Notes under the pieces: model-generated | Seen by the model: only the letters and a program-made list of their open reading frames with translations | Database searches by the model: none | What the model was told of the DNA's origin: nothing | Shown here: one piece after another, positions 35,349-45,300 of the stretch | Layout of the letters: the number at the start of each line of letters is the position of its first letter | Numbering within the stretch: position 1 is the first letter of the stretch | Position numbers and translations under genes: made by a program | Source: an uncultured Bacteroidia bacterium | GTDB taxonomy: Bacteria > Bacteroidota > Bacteroidia > Bacteroidales > Prolixibacteraceae | Direction of reading: 5' to 3' | Assembly: GCA_903918045.1 (NCBI GenBank) | Contig: CAIXCY010000130.1 | Location: 1 to 47,144 of the forward strand | DNA length: 47,144 nt

Positions 35349-36536
35349 ATGATAATTACAAAACATTTCAGAACCCTCGCCTTATATATGATGGCGATAG
35401 TGGCAGTTTCCTGCGGCGACCAGCCCAAAGCCGGGCAGACGGGCGCAGCATCTAAAGTAAAGGAATATCCGGTTATTACGGTAAAGACACAAACGACCCG
35501 GCTTTTTAAGGATTATCCGACAAAGCTTCAGGGACAGCAGACCGTTGAGATACGGTCGAAGGTTGCCGGTTATATCGAACAGATCTTTGTGGATGAAGGG
35601 GCGTTTGTCAGGAAGGGACAGGTGCTATTCCGTCTCAATGCTACGGATATCGAGGCTACAGTCCGTTCTGCAGAAGCATTTGTAAAAGTAGCAGAAGCAG
35701 ATGTAAAGGTTGCCGAGGTGAATGTTGAAAAAACCAAGCCGCTGGTCGAGAAGAATATAATCAGCAAATTTGACCTCGAATCGGTGGAGTCGACCCTCAA
35801 ATCGAAAGAGGCGCAGCTGGCTCAGGCCAGGGCAAACCTTGAAAACGCAAAAGCAAACCTTCAATATACTTTAATCACAAGCCCTGCTGAAGGGACAATT
35901 GGAAACTTCCCGTACAGGGTGGGCAGCCTCGTAAGCAGTGCAACGACGGAACCACTTACAACGGTCTCAAATACAATAAATATGTATGCTTACTTTTCGT
36001 TTAACGAGAAGGAGTTTCTCGCGCTAACCAAAGGTCTGGAGGGGAAAAATCAAGCAGAGAAATTCAGTAAACTGCCGGGAGTTATGCTGGTGCTAGCCGA
36101 TAATTCGGTCTACGAACAGCCAGGAAGGATTGAGACTGCAAGCGGTCTGATCAATTCACAAACCGGTGCAGTTAATATACGGGCCAGTTTTCCTAATACC
36201 GAAGGGCTTCTACGAAGTGGTGGCAGCGGATTGGTCCGGATACCGCAGGTTATTGATTCTGTAATTATTATTCCTCAGAAAACCTCTTACGAACTGCAGG
36301 GAAAACATTTTGTTTATCTCGTAGGTGCCGACAATAAGGTGCATAATTCTGAAATTGAGGTTCTTGTCGGAAATCTTAAGGACTCCTATGTCGTCACGGG
36401 GGGATTGAAAATTGGTGACCAGATTGTCCTTGAAGGGATTGCGGCATTGCGTAATGATACGGAGATCAAGCCAAAACTTTCAGAAATAGGCCCCCTTTCC
36501 GAAAACATGTCAACCGAAAAACCGCTTAAAAACTAA
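35349..36536 (+). CDS. RND efflux periplasmic adaptor (AcrA/MexA family) lipoprotein
   Basis: 395 residues. Lipoprotein signal ends MMAIVAVSC with Cys22. After this come the biotinyl-lipoyl-like segment (GQQTVEIRSKVAGYIEQIFV, GAFVRKGQVLFRLNATD), an alpha-hairpin with the coiled-coil repeat AEAFVKVAEADVKVAEVNVE and AQARANLENAKANL, then beta-barrel and membrane-proximal domains (NMYAYFSFNEKEFLAL, VRIPQVIDSVIIIPQKTSY). It links the inner-membrane pump to the outer-membrane channel. The pump gene starts 12 bases after the stop. Confidence 0.94.
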   Translation: MIITKHFRTLALYMMAIVAVSCGDQPKAGQTGAASKVKEYPVITVKTQTTRLFKDYPTKLQGQQTVEIRSKVAGYIEQIFVDEGAFVRKGQVLFRLNATDIEATVRSAEAFVKVAEADVKVAEVNVEKTKPLVEKNIISKFDLESVESTLKSKEAQLAQARANLENAKANLQYTLITSPAEGTIGNFPYRVGSLVSSATTEPLTTVSNTINMYAYFSFNEKEFLALTKGLEGKNQAEKFSKLPGVMLVLADNSVYEQPGRIETASGLINSQTGAVNIRASFPNTEGLLRSGGSGLVRIPQVIDSVIIIPQKTSYELQGKHFVYLVGADNKVHNSEIEVLVGNLKDSYVVTGGLKIGDQIVLEGIAALRNDTEIKPKLSEIGPLSENMSTEKPLKN

Positions 36537-36547
36537 TCTAAGGAAAC

Positions 36548-39500
36548 ATGTTCAGAAAATTTATAGAACGGCCGATTCTATCATCGGTCATATCCATTAT
36601 TATTGTTATTCTCGGAGTGTTGGGTCTTATTACCCTTCCGATTGAGCAATATCCAGATATTGCGCCCCCCACCATACGGGTAACTGCCTCGTACGCCGGG
36701 GCCAATGCTGAAACTGTTCTTAAGAGCGTGGTGATTCCTCTCGAGGAACAGATCAACGGGGTTGAGAACATGACCTATATGACCTCTACCGCCAGCAACG
36801 ACGGATCGGCAACCATTGAAGTCTTCTTCAAACAGGGGATCAATGCCGATATGGCTGCGGTAAACGTTCAAAACCGCGTGGCACGTGCCACAAGTCTCCT
36901 TCCTGCTGAGGTAACCCGCGCGGGTGTGATTACTGCCAAACGACAAAACAGCATGTTGCTTGTTTTTACACTGCGAAGTGAAAACGGAGAGTTCGATGAG
37001 ACGTTTCTTCAGAATTACAGTAAGATAAACCTCCTCCCACAGATTCAACGTGTAAACGGTGTTGGCGAAGCGATGGTCTTTGGGATGAAAGATTACTCGA
37101 TGCGAATCTGGTTAAAACCCGAAGTGATGTCTTCTTACGGCTTAATGCCTTCGGATGTGATCACGGCGCTAAATGAGCAGAATCTTGAAGCAGCTCCCGG
37201 GCGTCTTGGAGCGCTAAACCAGCAGTCGTTCGAATATGTCCTCAAATACAAAGGGAGGCTTTCCCAGACTGCCGAATTTGAAAATATCGTTATTAAGGCC
37301 GATAAAGATGGAAATATCCTGCGGTTAAAAGATGTGGCGCGTATTGAACTGGGTGCACTCGACTATTCAATTGCCACTACCGCCAATGGTAAACCCGGAA
37401 TTGCAATGGCTGTTTTCCAGGCAGCGGGGTCAAACGCCCGCGAAGTGATCATCAATGCAAAAAAAGTACTCGAGGAATCGTCCAAAACGTTCCCTCCGGG
37501 CATTAAATATCAGATCCTTGTTGATGCCAATGACTTCCTCGACAGTTCGATTGAAAAGGTTCTTCACACGCTGCTTGAGGCATTTATCCTTGTGTTTATC
37601 GTGGTCTTTGTATTTCTTCAGAATTTCAGGGCAACCCTGATTCCGGCGATTTCGGTTCCGGTATCAATCATTGGGACCTTCTTCTTTTTGAATCTTTTTG
37701 GATTTACAATCAATCTGCTAACCCTTTTCGCCTTGGTTCTCGCCATTGGGATTGTCGTCGATGATGCCATAGTTGTGGTCGAGGCGGTTCATGCCAAGCT
37801 CGATCAGGGGGCAAAAAATGCCCGGGAGGCAGCCGTTTCTGCGATGAGTGAGATCTCCTCTGCTATTGTAGCGATCACACTTGTCATGGCGGCAGTTTTT
37901 GTTCCCGTAACCTTTATGAAAGGGACGACGGGGGTGTTCTACCGGCAATTCGGCATCACTCTTGCTGTTGCGATTGTCATTTCGGCGATCAATGCGCTTA
38001 CCTTAAGTCCTGCGTTATGTGCCATTTTCCTTAAACCTCACACCGGTAGCGCCCTCCATAAGAAGGGGGTGATGCAACGGTTTTACACTATTTTCAATTC
38101 CGTATTCGAATCAATGACGATGCGCTATAAAAAGACTACGGGTCTCTTTATGTCGCACCGCTGGCTTGCAATCGCGATCATCGTAGCTTTTTCGGGTGGA
38201 TTATGGTATCTCATGGAGACTACACCCACAGGATTCGTTCCGACAGAAGATACCGGAAGGATGTTTATTGACATCTCACTTCCCCCTGCAACAGCAATGG
38301 AACGGACAAAAAATGTAATCGAGACCGTTGAGAGTATCGTTAAAGGTATCCCCGAAATAGATAGCAGAACGGCGATTGTTGGAAATTCGCTGATCAGCGG
38401 CAGAGGGAGTTCTTACGGAATGTTGATCTGCAGCCTTATCCCTTTCGACAAGCGGAAGGGCCCCGGTCAGGATATTAACAGCGTGATCGGTAAACTCTAC
38501 ATGCTTACCTCGAAGGTAAAGGATGCCAAAATCATCATCTTCACACCTCCGATGGTACCTGGATTTAGTATCTCGGGAGGATTTGAATTAAAACTCGAGG
38601 ATAAAACCGGAGGCGACATCAAGCAGTTTGAACAAAATGCCCGTCAGTTTCTAGGCGCCCTAAACCAACGTCAGGAGATCCAGTACGCGATGACCTCCTT
38701 CAATACCAACTTTCCGCAATACCAGGTTGATGTAAATCCGGCTCGTTGCAAACAATCTGGCGTAACGGTAAGTTCCGTCTTATCCTCACTGCAGGGTTAT
38801 ATTGGAGGGTTTTATGCCTCCGATTTTAACAAATTCGGGAAACAATACCGGGTTATGGTTCAGTCTGAAGCCAATTACAGAGGGAATCCCGAAGATCTGA
38901 ACAATATTTTCGTGAAGACTTCCAACGGCGAAATGGCTCCAATAACTGAGTTTATCTCACTTAAAAGGGTTTTTGGCCCGGAAAATATCACCCGTTTTAA
39001 CCTCTATACTTCAATCGCAGTGAACGGAGCGCCGAATTTCGGTTACAGCAGCGGCGACGCGATAAAGGCGGTGCAGGAAGTGGCTGAGCAAACCCTTCCT
39101 TTAGGATACGGTTATGAATTCTCTGGGTTAACCCGCGAGGAAAAATATTCGGGAAGCCAGTCGATCATGATCTTTATCCTGAGTGTAATCTTCGTATATT
39201 TTCTATTATCTGCGCAATACGAAAGTTTTGTCCTTCCATTCTCAATTTTGCTTTCACTGCCAGTGGGGATCTCCGGAGCCTATATCTTTGCAAAGATCAT
39301 GGGCGTTGAAAATAATATCTACCTCCAGATTTCGCTCATTATGCTCATCGGTCTGCTCGCAAAGAATGCGATCCTGATTGTTGAATTTGCGTTACAGCGG
39401 CGTCATCGCGGTATGTCGATTGTTCAGGCGGCTATCGAAGGGGCTACGGCCCGGTTACGTCCGATTTTGATGACCTCCTTTGCCTTTATCTTCGGCCTCA

Positions 39501-39700
39501 TACCGCTTGTTATCGGAGGTGGAGTGGGTGCTAAAGGGAACCGCTCGATCGGCGTTGGATCTGTCGGTGGGATGTTTATCGGAACCATGATCGGAATTCT
39601 TGTAATCCCGACAATGTTTGTGATCTTCCAGACGCTTCAGGAGCGGATCAAGAAACCGGATATGCTCGAGACAGAATCTCTGGAGAATATTGAGGAGTAA
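36548..39700 (+). CDS. RND efflux inner-membrane pump (AcrB/HAE1 family)
   Basis: 1050 residues, twelve spans with two large periplasmic loops. It starts MFRKFIERPILSSVISIII, typical of HAE1 pumps. Proton-relay residues Asp405 and Asp406 (IGIVVDDAIVVVE) and Lys939 (GLLAKNAILIVEFA) are present, as are LPIEQYPDIAPP and the GFVPTEDTG start of the second loop. The family exports drugs, bile salts, dyes or solvents in exchange for protons. The trimer works with the adaptor and outer-membrane factor encoded beside it; substrate cannot be read from sequence. Confidence 0.96.
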   Translation: MFRKFIERPILSSVISIIIVILGVLGLITLPIEQYPDIAPPTIRVTASYAGANAETVLKSVVIPLEEQINGVENMTYMTSTASNDGSATIEVFFKQGINADMAAVNVQNRVARATSLLPAEVTRAGVITAKRQNSMLLVFTLRSENGEFDETFLQNYSKINLLPQIQRVNGVGEAMVFGMKDYSMRIWLKPEVMSSYGLMPSDVITALNEQNLEAAPGRLGALNQQSFEYVLKYKGRLSQTAEFENIVIKADKDGNILRLKDVARIELGALDYSIATTANGKPGIAMAVFQAAGSNAREVIINAKKVLEESSKTFPPGIKYQILVDANDFLDSSIEKVLHTLLEAFILVFIVVFVFLQNFRATLIPAISVPVSIIGTFFFLNLFGFTINLLTLFALVLAIGIVVDDAIVVVEAVHAKLDQGAKNAREAAVSAMSEISSAIVAITLVMAAVFVPVTFMKGTTGVFYRQFGITLAVAIVISAINALTLSPALCAIFLKPHTGSALHKKGVMQRFYTIFNSVFESMTMRYKKTTGLFMSHRWLAIAIIVAFSGGLWYLMETTPTGFVPTEDTGRMFIDISLPPATAMERTKNVIETVESIVKGIPEIDSRTAIVGNSLISGRGSSYGMLICSLIPFDKRKGPGQDINSVIGKLYMLTSKVKDAKIIIFTPPMVPGFSISGGFELKLEDKTGGDIKQFEQNARQFLGALNQRQEIQYAMTSFNTNFPQYQVDVNPARCKQSGVTVSSVLSSLQGYIGGFYASDFNKFGKQYRVMVQSEANYRGNPEDLNNIFVKTSNGEMAPITEFISLKRVFGPENITRFNLYTSIAVNGAPNFGYSSGDAIKAVQEVAEQTLPLGYGYEFSGLTREEKYSGSQSIMIFILSVIFVYFLLSAQYESFVLPFSILLSLPVGISGAYIFAKIMGVENNIYLQISLIMLIGLLAKNAILIVEFALQRRHRGMSIVQAAIEGATARLRPILMTSFAFIFGLIPLVIGGGVGAKGNRSIGVGSVGGMFIGTMIGILVIPTMFVIFQTLQERIKKPDMLETESLENIEE

Positions 39701-39704
39701 TCAG

Positions 39705-39885
39705 AACCTTATCTATTCCTCTTAACTTTAGTAGGATATATAATGGAAGATAAAAACCTTATTACCTTATTTCAATGATACAATTTTGTGTTAATCTTTG
39801 AATGTAATTCGTGCTGTTTGAAAATAAATAAGGTTCTCATAAGGGTTGATCTATTCGACTAAAGTTAAAAACATAAAATAAGGTT
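39705..39885. repeat. Symmetric nested inverted repeat between pump and outer-membrane factor genes
   Basis: Three pairs of arms share one centre at 39795: AACCTTAT (39705-39712) with ATAAGGTT (39878-39885), TTAACTTTAGT (39722-39732) with ACTAAAGTTAA (39858-39868), and AACCTTATT (39755-39763) with AATAAGGTT (39827-39835). The gaps between arms are equal on both sides (9 and 22 bases) though their sequences differ. It begins five bases after the pump stop codon. It could be a decayed MITE, a multi-site operator or an RNA structure tuning downstream expression. Confidence 0.6.
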
Positions 39886-39928
39886 AACAATTATATTGCA
39901 TACCCAAATACGATAAAGCGTAATCAAA

Positions 39929-41320
39929 ATGAAAATAGAATTAACAAATAAAATTCTTCTGATCGCCGGATTTGCCCTGGCCATTTGGTCGTGTGCCACA
40001 CCGCAACATTTCAGTCGTGATAATTCGGTGGTGACCGGTATTTACGGAAGTTCAGATACAACAGACACCACCTCGATCGGAACCAAAAACTGGAGCGAGG
40101 TCTTCACGGGTCCATTTCTCCCGAAGCTTATCGGTGAAGGGTTGTCGAATAATCCGGACTTACGGATCGCAATTCAAAAAGTATCGGAAGCCGAAGCCTG
40201 GTTATCGCAGAGTAAGGCAGCGCTTTTGCCGGCAATCGCTCTTGCCGCAAATGGAAATTACACCCGTAATCCGGAGGTTCTCTACCCAAGTGGCCCGGTC
40301 GATGTTGGAACCTGGCAGGTTGGCGCCGAGGCGGCCTGGGAGATCGATATCTGGGGTAAGCTGAGCAGCTCAAAACGGGCAGCTTATGCAAATCTTTTAT
40401 CGAGTGATGCTGGCAAGAAGGAGGTTCAGACACGGCTGATCGCCAACATTGCGACGGCATACTATACGCTTATCGGATTGGATGCAAAACTGGAAATCAC
40501 ACGTCTGACCGTGAAAAACGATATTGAACAGGTCGAAACGATGAAAGTGCTCAAGGAGAGTGGTAAGGTGACCGGCGCCGCCATTGTGCAGAGTGAAGCC
40601 AACCGCTACGCTGCAGAGGTAACTATTCCCGATCTCGAGCAGCAAATCCAGGAGACTCAAAACATTATCTGTCTGCTTCTTGGACGTGTTCCGGGACCCA
40701 TCGAACGGGGCCGGATCGATGAACCTGTTATACCCGCAGTGGTCAATGCCGGAGTTCCCCTACGTCTGCTCGATAATCGTCCCGATGTGATGCAGGCAGA
40801 ATTCAGCGTGATGAGCGCCTACGAAGTGGCAAACAGCGCCCGAGCCGCATTTTATCCCGCGCTCACCTTAAGCGCCTCGGTGGGTTTTGTTGCGACTAAC
40901 ATCAACCAGTTTTTCGATCCAAAGACCTTTGCCTCCAATGTTATCGGAGGGCTAACCCAGCCACTTTTCAGCAAAAGGGTGAACACAACGCGCCTCAAGG
41001 TTGCCGAAGCTGAGCAGGAGGTGGCTTTACTCAATTTCAGGAATACCCTCCTAAAGGCTGGACAAGAAGTTCAGAATGCCCTCTGTTCGTATGATAAGTC
41101 AGGGGTAAAAATCGGATTACGAAAACTTCAGTTGGAGGCGCTCGTGAAATCGGTCGATTACACCAAGCAGCTTCTAACTTATGGATCAGCTAACTACACC
41201 GAGGTGCTCACTGCTCAGACCAATTTATTATCCGCACAGTTGAGCAGTATTAACGACCGGCTACAGCAGCTCAATTCTGTGGTTTCGCTCTACCGTGCAG
41301 TTGGCGGGGGCTGGAGGTAA
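39929..41320 (+). CDS. RND efflux outer-membrane factor (TolC/NodT family) lipoprotein
   Basis: 463 residues. Lipoprotein signal ends FALAIWSC with Cys22. Two outer-membrane-efflux repeats are visible: NWSEVFTGPFLPKLIGEGLS, NPDLRIAIQKVSEAEAWLSQ, AAWEIDIWGKLSSSKRAAYA in the first and LRLLDNRPDVMQAEFSVMSA, ALTLSASVGF, GLTQPLFSKRVNTTRLKVAE in the second; the tail SLYRAVGGGW is the classic NodT ending. It forms the trimeric outer-membrane duct for the pump. A 228-base gap with the nested inverted repeat separates it from the pump gene. Confidence 0.95.
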   Translation: MKIELTNKILLIAGFALAIWSCATPQHFSRDNSVVTGIYGSSDTTDTTSIGTKNWSEVFTGPFLPKLIGEGLSNNPDLRIAIQKVSEAEAWLSQSKAALLPAIALAANGNYTRNPEVLYPSGPVDVGTWQVGAEAAWEIDIWGKLSSSKRAAYANLLSSDAGKKEVQTRLIANIATAYYTLIGLDAKLEITRLTVKNDIEQVETMKVLKESGKVTGAAIVQSEANRYAAEVTIPDLEQQIQETQNIICLLLGRVPGPIERGRIDEPVIPAVVNAGVPLRLLDNRPDVMQAEFSVMSAYEVANSARAAFYPALTLSASVGFVATNINQFFDPKTFASNVIGGLTQPLFSKRVNTTRLKVAEAEQEVALLNFRNTLLKAGQEVQNALCSYDKSGVKIGLRKLQLEALVKSVDYTKQLLTYGSANYTEVLTAQTNLLSAQLSSINDRLQQLNSVVSLYRAVGGGWR

Positions 41321-41328
41321 AAGTGGGC

Positions 41329-41359
41329 TGTATAGACGCACGGCCCTGCGACATATACA
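41329..41359. repeat. Imperfect hairpin repeat after the outer-membrane factor gene
   Basis: TGTATA (41329-41334) pairs with TATACA (41354-41359), and CGCA with TGCG (41347-41350) inside; an overlapping register pairs GGGCTGT (41325-41331) with ACGGCCC (41340-41346). The AGACGCACGGCC core resembles a palindromic intergenic repeat common in Bacteroidota and other phyla. It may also act as a bidirectional terminator. Confidence 0.4.
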
Positions 41360-41420
41360 ATTGCAATCACTTGTTAGTATTCTGATGAAAAATATTAACT
41401 CACTAAGATTATTGAAACGG

Positions 41421-41545
41421 GAGATTGCTTCGTCACATAAGCATACTCCTGTTCCATCCGGAACGCCGATAAATTTTCGTTCCTCGCAATGACAGGCGAC
41501 TTGCAGGGAGAGGAGAGAAAGGGGGACATTTGTCATTGCGAGGAG
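41421..41545. repeat. REP-like inverted repeat pair
   Basis: CCTCGCAATGACA (41482-41494) and its exact complement TGTCATTGCGAGG (41531-41543) face each other across 36 bases. With GATTGCTTCGTC at 41423-41434 they match the pattern of a dispersed repeat I associate with Bacteroidota (attgcgagg...gaagcaatc). Confidence 0.55.
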
Positions 41546-41586
41546 CTCATTAAAGATTGCGATTATAGTGATTAATCTCATGAGCG

Positions 41587-41688
41587 ACGAAGTGGTACAC
41601 TGAGCCTGTCGAAGTGCAATCTACATCTTTTAGCAACCATTCCTTAGGGTTCAAACGAAGTGGTACACTGAGCCTGTCGAAGTGCAAT
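41587..41688. repeat. Two copies of a 34-base direct repeat
   Basis: Identical 34-base sequences at 41587-41620 and 41655-41688, 68 bases apart, each containing CACTGAGCCTGTCGAAGTG. The core CTTCGACAGGCTCAG (reverse strand) is a widely dispersed repeat in Bacteroidota intergenic DNA. Confidence 0.65.
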
Positions 41689-42395
41689 TTACCCACGTTT
41701 ATGGTTTATCCATGGTTCTCATTCTCAAATTTCGCCCAAATTTTTGGGTGCTCCCTAATAATGAAAGTATTTTTTGGTATTTAAATAAGGAGATTACTCA
41801 TTCCGAATAAAGCGCAGCGAAAAGAGGAATCGCTGATTTAAACTATAGAACTAATTAACATCCCAGGTCACCCGTTGGAAAAAAAACATTAAACATTTAA
41901 CCTTTTCGAAAAAACAAAAAAAATAGTTTTTGTCAAATTTCATTACACCTGTTAAATAATTCACCTCGTCTGTTCGTAAAAACGATACAGTTGTCAAAAT
42001 ATTCAGGAAAATATTTTTATTCTGAAAAATAAAACGCGAAGCCCGGACCAAACATCCCGGATAAATCCGCGCTTTTTAGGAAAAATTTCAATAAATTTGT
42101 CGGAACCTTTGTTAAAGCTGAATGTTAATTAAGAGTAATAATCGTTAAGAATTCAAATTTAATAGTAATTTAATGTAGATCAGCTTAATTACAAAAATTA
42201 TCACCTGGCGATTTCGGATTTACGAAACTGCTAATTGACTGCATGTTGCGTTTACTGACTTATGAAAAGCCCGTAAATAGTTTGAAAATTAGAATTCATT
42301 TTATGCTACTCCTTGTTTTGGATTTCGATCTAATAGAGGAGTATAATTATTTATAGCTGTTACCGAATCTGCTTACTTGAAAATATTAAAAGCTT

Positions 42396-45300
42396 ATGAA
42401 AACCTCTGCCTGTTCCAATGTCCTGAAACCGATTTCTGCCGGCGCTACCTACGCTGGTGAATCCTTTAACCTATCATCATTACACGCTATGACCATGAAA
42501 AATATTAACACTCCCGCATCCCGAAAGACTAATCTGTTCTTGAAATTCCTTAGTTCAGTAAAGGCGATGGCCATATTAATGACTATCGGAATATTGCTTT
42601 TGGGAATACCTGAATCCTATGGTATTATCAAGCAGGTAGGTACAACACAAACAAATGCAGGAACAGCCTCCACCGGAGCTATCTCAAAACCCATAGGAAT
42701 GAAAGTTGGTGATGTGATGATCGCTATTGTTTCGACCTATCGCAGTACCAGTACACCTCCGGCTGCCACACTTTCAGGGTGGACACAGGTGGCTACTTCA
42801 AGATTAGGTGGGGGAAGTGGTACCGGCGCAGGCACAATATTATACCGCGTTATAGCTGCTCCTGCGGATACCGTCACGGCAAACTATACTTTTGCAACAG
42901 CCAGTTCAACAGTAACGAGAGGATCCATTATGGCCTTCACCGGAGTAGATGCCACCGGAAGCTTAAAAGCTGATGGTACATATGGTGGGCCTTTTGATAT
43001 TACGCCTGGAAGTATTGCAACATCCGGAACAACCGCAACTCCTGTTGCAACAGGAAGTGCTGCGTCGATTTCACCTGTTACCGCCAATACCATGGTTCTT
43101 ATGTGCGGAATGGGTATCGGCACAACAACTACCACTGCCAATGCAAGCTGGACCGACAATTCCTGGGTACCTGCAGTACTAGGTGCATTAACCGAAATAT
43201 GTGATAATGGTTCTGGCGTTGCAAATACACCTTTCGTTGGTGCAGCAATTAAGGTTCAAAGTTCTCCTGGGGGAACTGGTGCAGCTACTGTAACTCCTGT
43301 TACCTCATTTAACGGTGCAATCTTACTTGCCCTGCGGCCAAAACCATATACTTCTGTTGTCCCGGCCTCTCCACTTTTGCCAAACTGGAGCCTTGGAACT
43401 ACCTGGGATCAGGGTACAGTTCCTCCTGCAGGAAGTAATGTCGTAATTGCCTCGGGTGCCCCGGTTACTCTGGACCAAAACACGGGGATTCTTCATAAAT
43501 TAAAAATTATCGGTCAACTCGATGCAAGTAACGCTTCATACACAATTAGTGGAAACGACTCCTTAACCATTACAAGTACAGGAACTTTACTTACCGGAGG
43601 ATCGTTCCCGTCCAGTTTCACACCTAACGTTTTAAATGCTGCCAGTACCGTTAATTACAACGGAGCTATTCAGACAGTCACCGCTTTGACCTATGGAAAT
43701 CTTACCCTATCGGGAAGTGGCGCTAAAACGCTGACCGGAGTTGGTTCAATTGCCGGAAGCCTCTCCATGAGCGGCAGCGCAACAGCTACAACTGCATCAT
43801 CAATAACCCTCGCAACCGGAAATGTCACACTTAGCGGAAGCGCCGCACTAACAACCGGCGCAAACCTGACACTAACTGCAGGCAATATTTCGTTAGCCGG
43901 AACCTCATCGCTCACCACCGGAGCAAATCTGACCCTTACCAATACAACTACCGGCACACTGACTATTGGTGACGGGACAACCTTTACTGCCGGGACAGGC
44001 GCAGTATCCATTGGCGGGACAACCACCGTTGGTGGAGGAACCAGCGGAACTTTGGCGATCAACAATGCCACGGGAACCAAAACATTTACAGGTGCCGTGA
44101 CCATTGCCAACGGCGCATCATTCACCGAAAGCGCGGCTGCCCAACTTGGATTTGGATCGGATGTAACGATCAATACAACCGGGACTCTGACTGAATATGG
44201 TGCCGCCATAGTTAACATTGCAGGAAATCTCACAAGCACGGGAACCTACACCGCAAGTACAGGATTGCATACCTTTACCGGGGCAGGAAAAACTATCACC
44301 GGGACAAATGTTATACCTTCGGCTACCTTCTCCGGAACCTCCTCCTATACAAACAATGGGGCATTAACTTCATTAACGGCACTTACTGCAAGCAATACAT
44401 TTACAAATGGCGCAACAGGCACCATAACAACAGGAACTGCCTTTACAGCAGCAGGCGGTACCTTTACAAACAGCGGAACGATAACCGCTCCTACACTTAC
44501 TGTGAACAGTGCCTTTACAAATGGAGGAACGATAACATCCAGTACCCTCCTCACTGTTGCCACAGGAATTACCCTGACCAACAACGGTACTATAACTGCC
44601 TCAACTGCGCTATCTGGTCTGGGTTCTCTGATCCAGGGGATCGGCTCAACACTAAACATCGGTTTTGCAGGTTCCCCTACAATATCGACCCTAAATGCAA
44701 GTTTGAATTCAAATACAGTAAACTATAACCTGGCCGGAGATCAGGCAATTTATCCTACCAACTACCGAAATCTTACACTATCGGGAAGCGGGACAAAGAC
44801 ATTCAGTGCGAAAACAGATATTGGAGTGGCACTTAACGGAACCCTGACGATTAACACACCAGCTATAGCTAATCTTGGTTCATTCACACATACTGCAGGT
44901 ACCCTAGTCCGTGATGCGGTTACCCCGACAACAGGTATATTCGGTGGAACAGGTGCTACTGTTGAAGCAGGAACAACTGCCCCAACCGTAGACCCAACCT
45001 ATTTTGCCGCAAGCGCAGGGGTACTTTATGCAGGTTCCTGCGTTCCCGGAACATGGACTGGAATAGGCACTGATGACTGGGAAGATCCGACTAGCTGGGC
45101 TTGTGGCTGGGTGCCAAAATCAACAACAGATGTTATAATTGCGGGTACGTTTGTAGCTAATATAAAAAATGATGGCATACCGAAAGTAGCCAAAAGTATT
45201 ACGATCAATTCGGGAGCAGCACTGGCATTTATAACCGGTGCAAATACGTTAACCGTTAGTGGAAACTGGACTAACAAGGGTGGCACTTTCACACCGGGAA

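Larger units (their letters stand above)
41321..42395. other. 1.07-kb gap with dispersed repeats before the giant surface-protein gene
   Basis: No supported gene. The first 370 bases contain an imperfect hairpin (41329-41359), an inverted pair of 13-mers (41482-41494 and 41531-41543) and two copies of a 34-base direct repeat (41587-41620 and 41655-41688). The later part (about 41760-42395) is AT-rich, with a CG-rich patch at 42030-42075 and no clear promoter that I can define. Minus-strand frames here cross the repeats and look spurious. Confidence 0.55.

Noticed and set aside
41261-41581. 106-codon minus-strand frame after the outer-membrane factor gene
   Set aside because: It runs across the REP-like repeats and the end of the efflux gene; its sequence is explained by those.
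41851-42051. 66-codon minus-strand frame in the gap before the giant gene
   Set aside because: Phe/Lys-rich translation of AT-rich DNA with no family features and no plausible neighbours.
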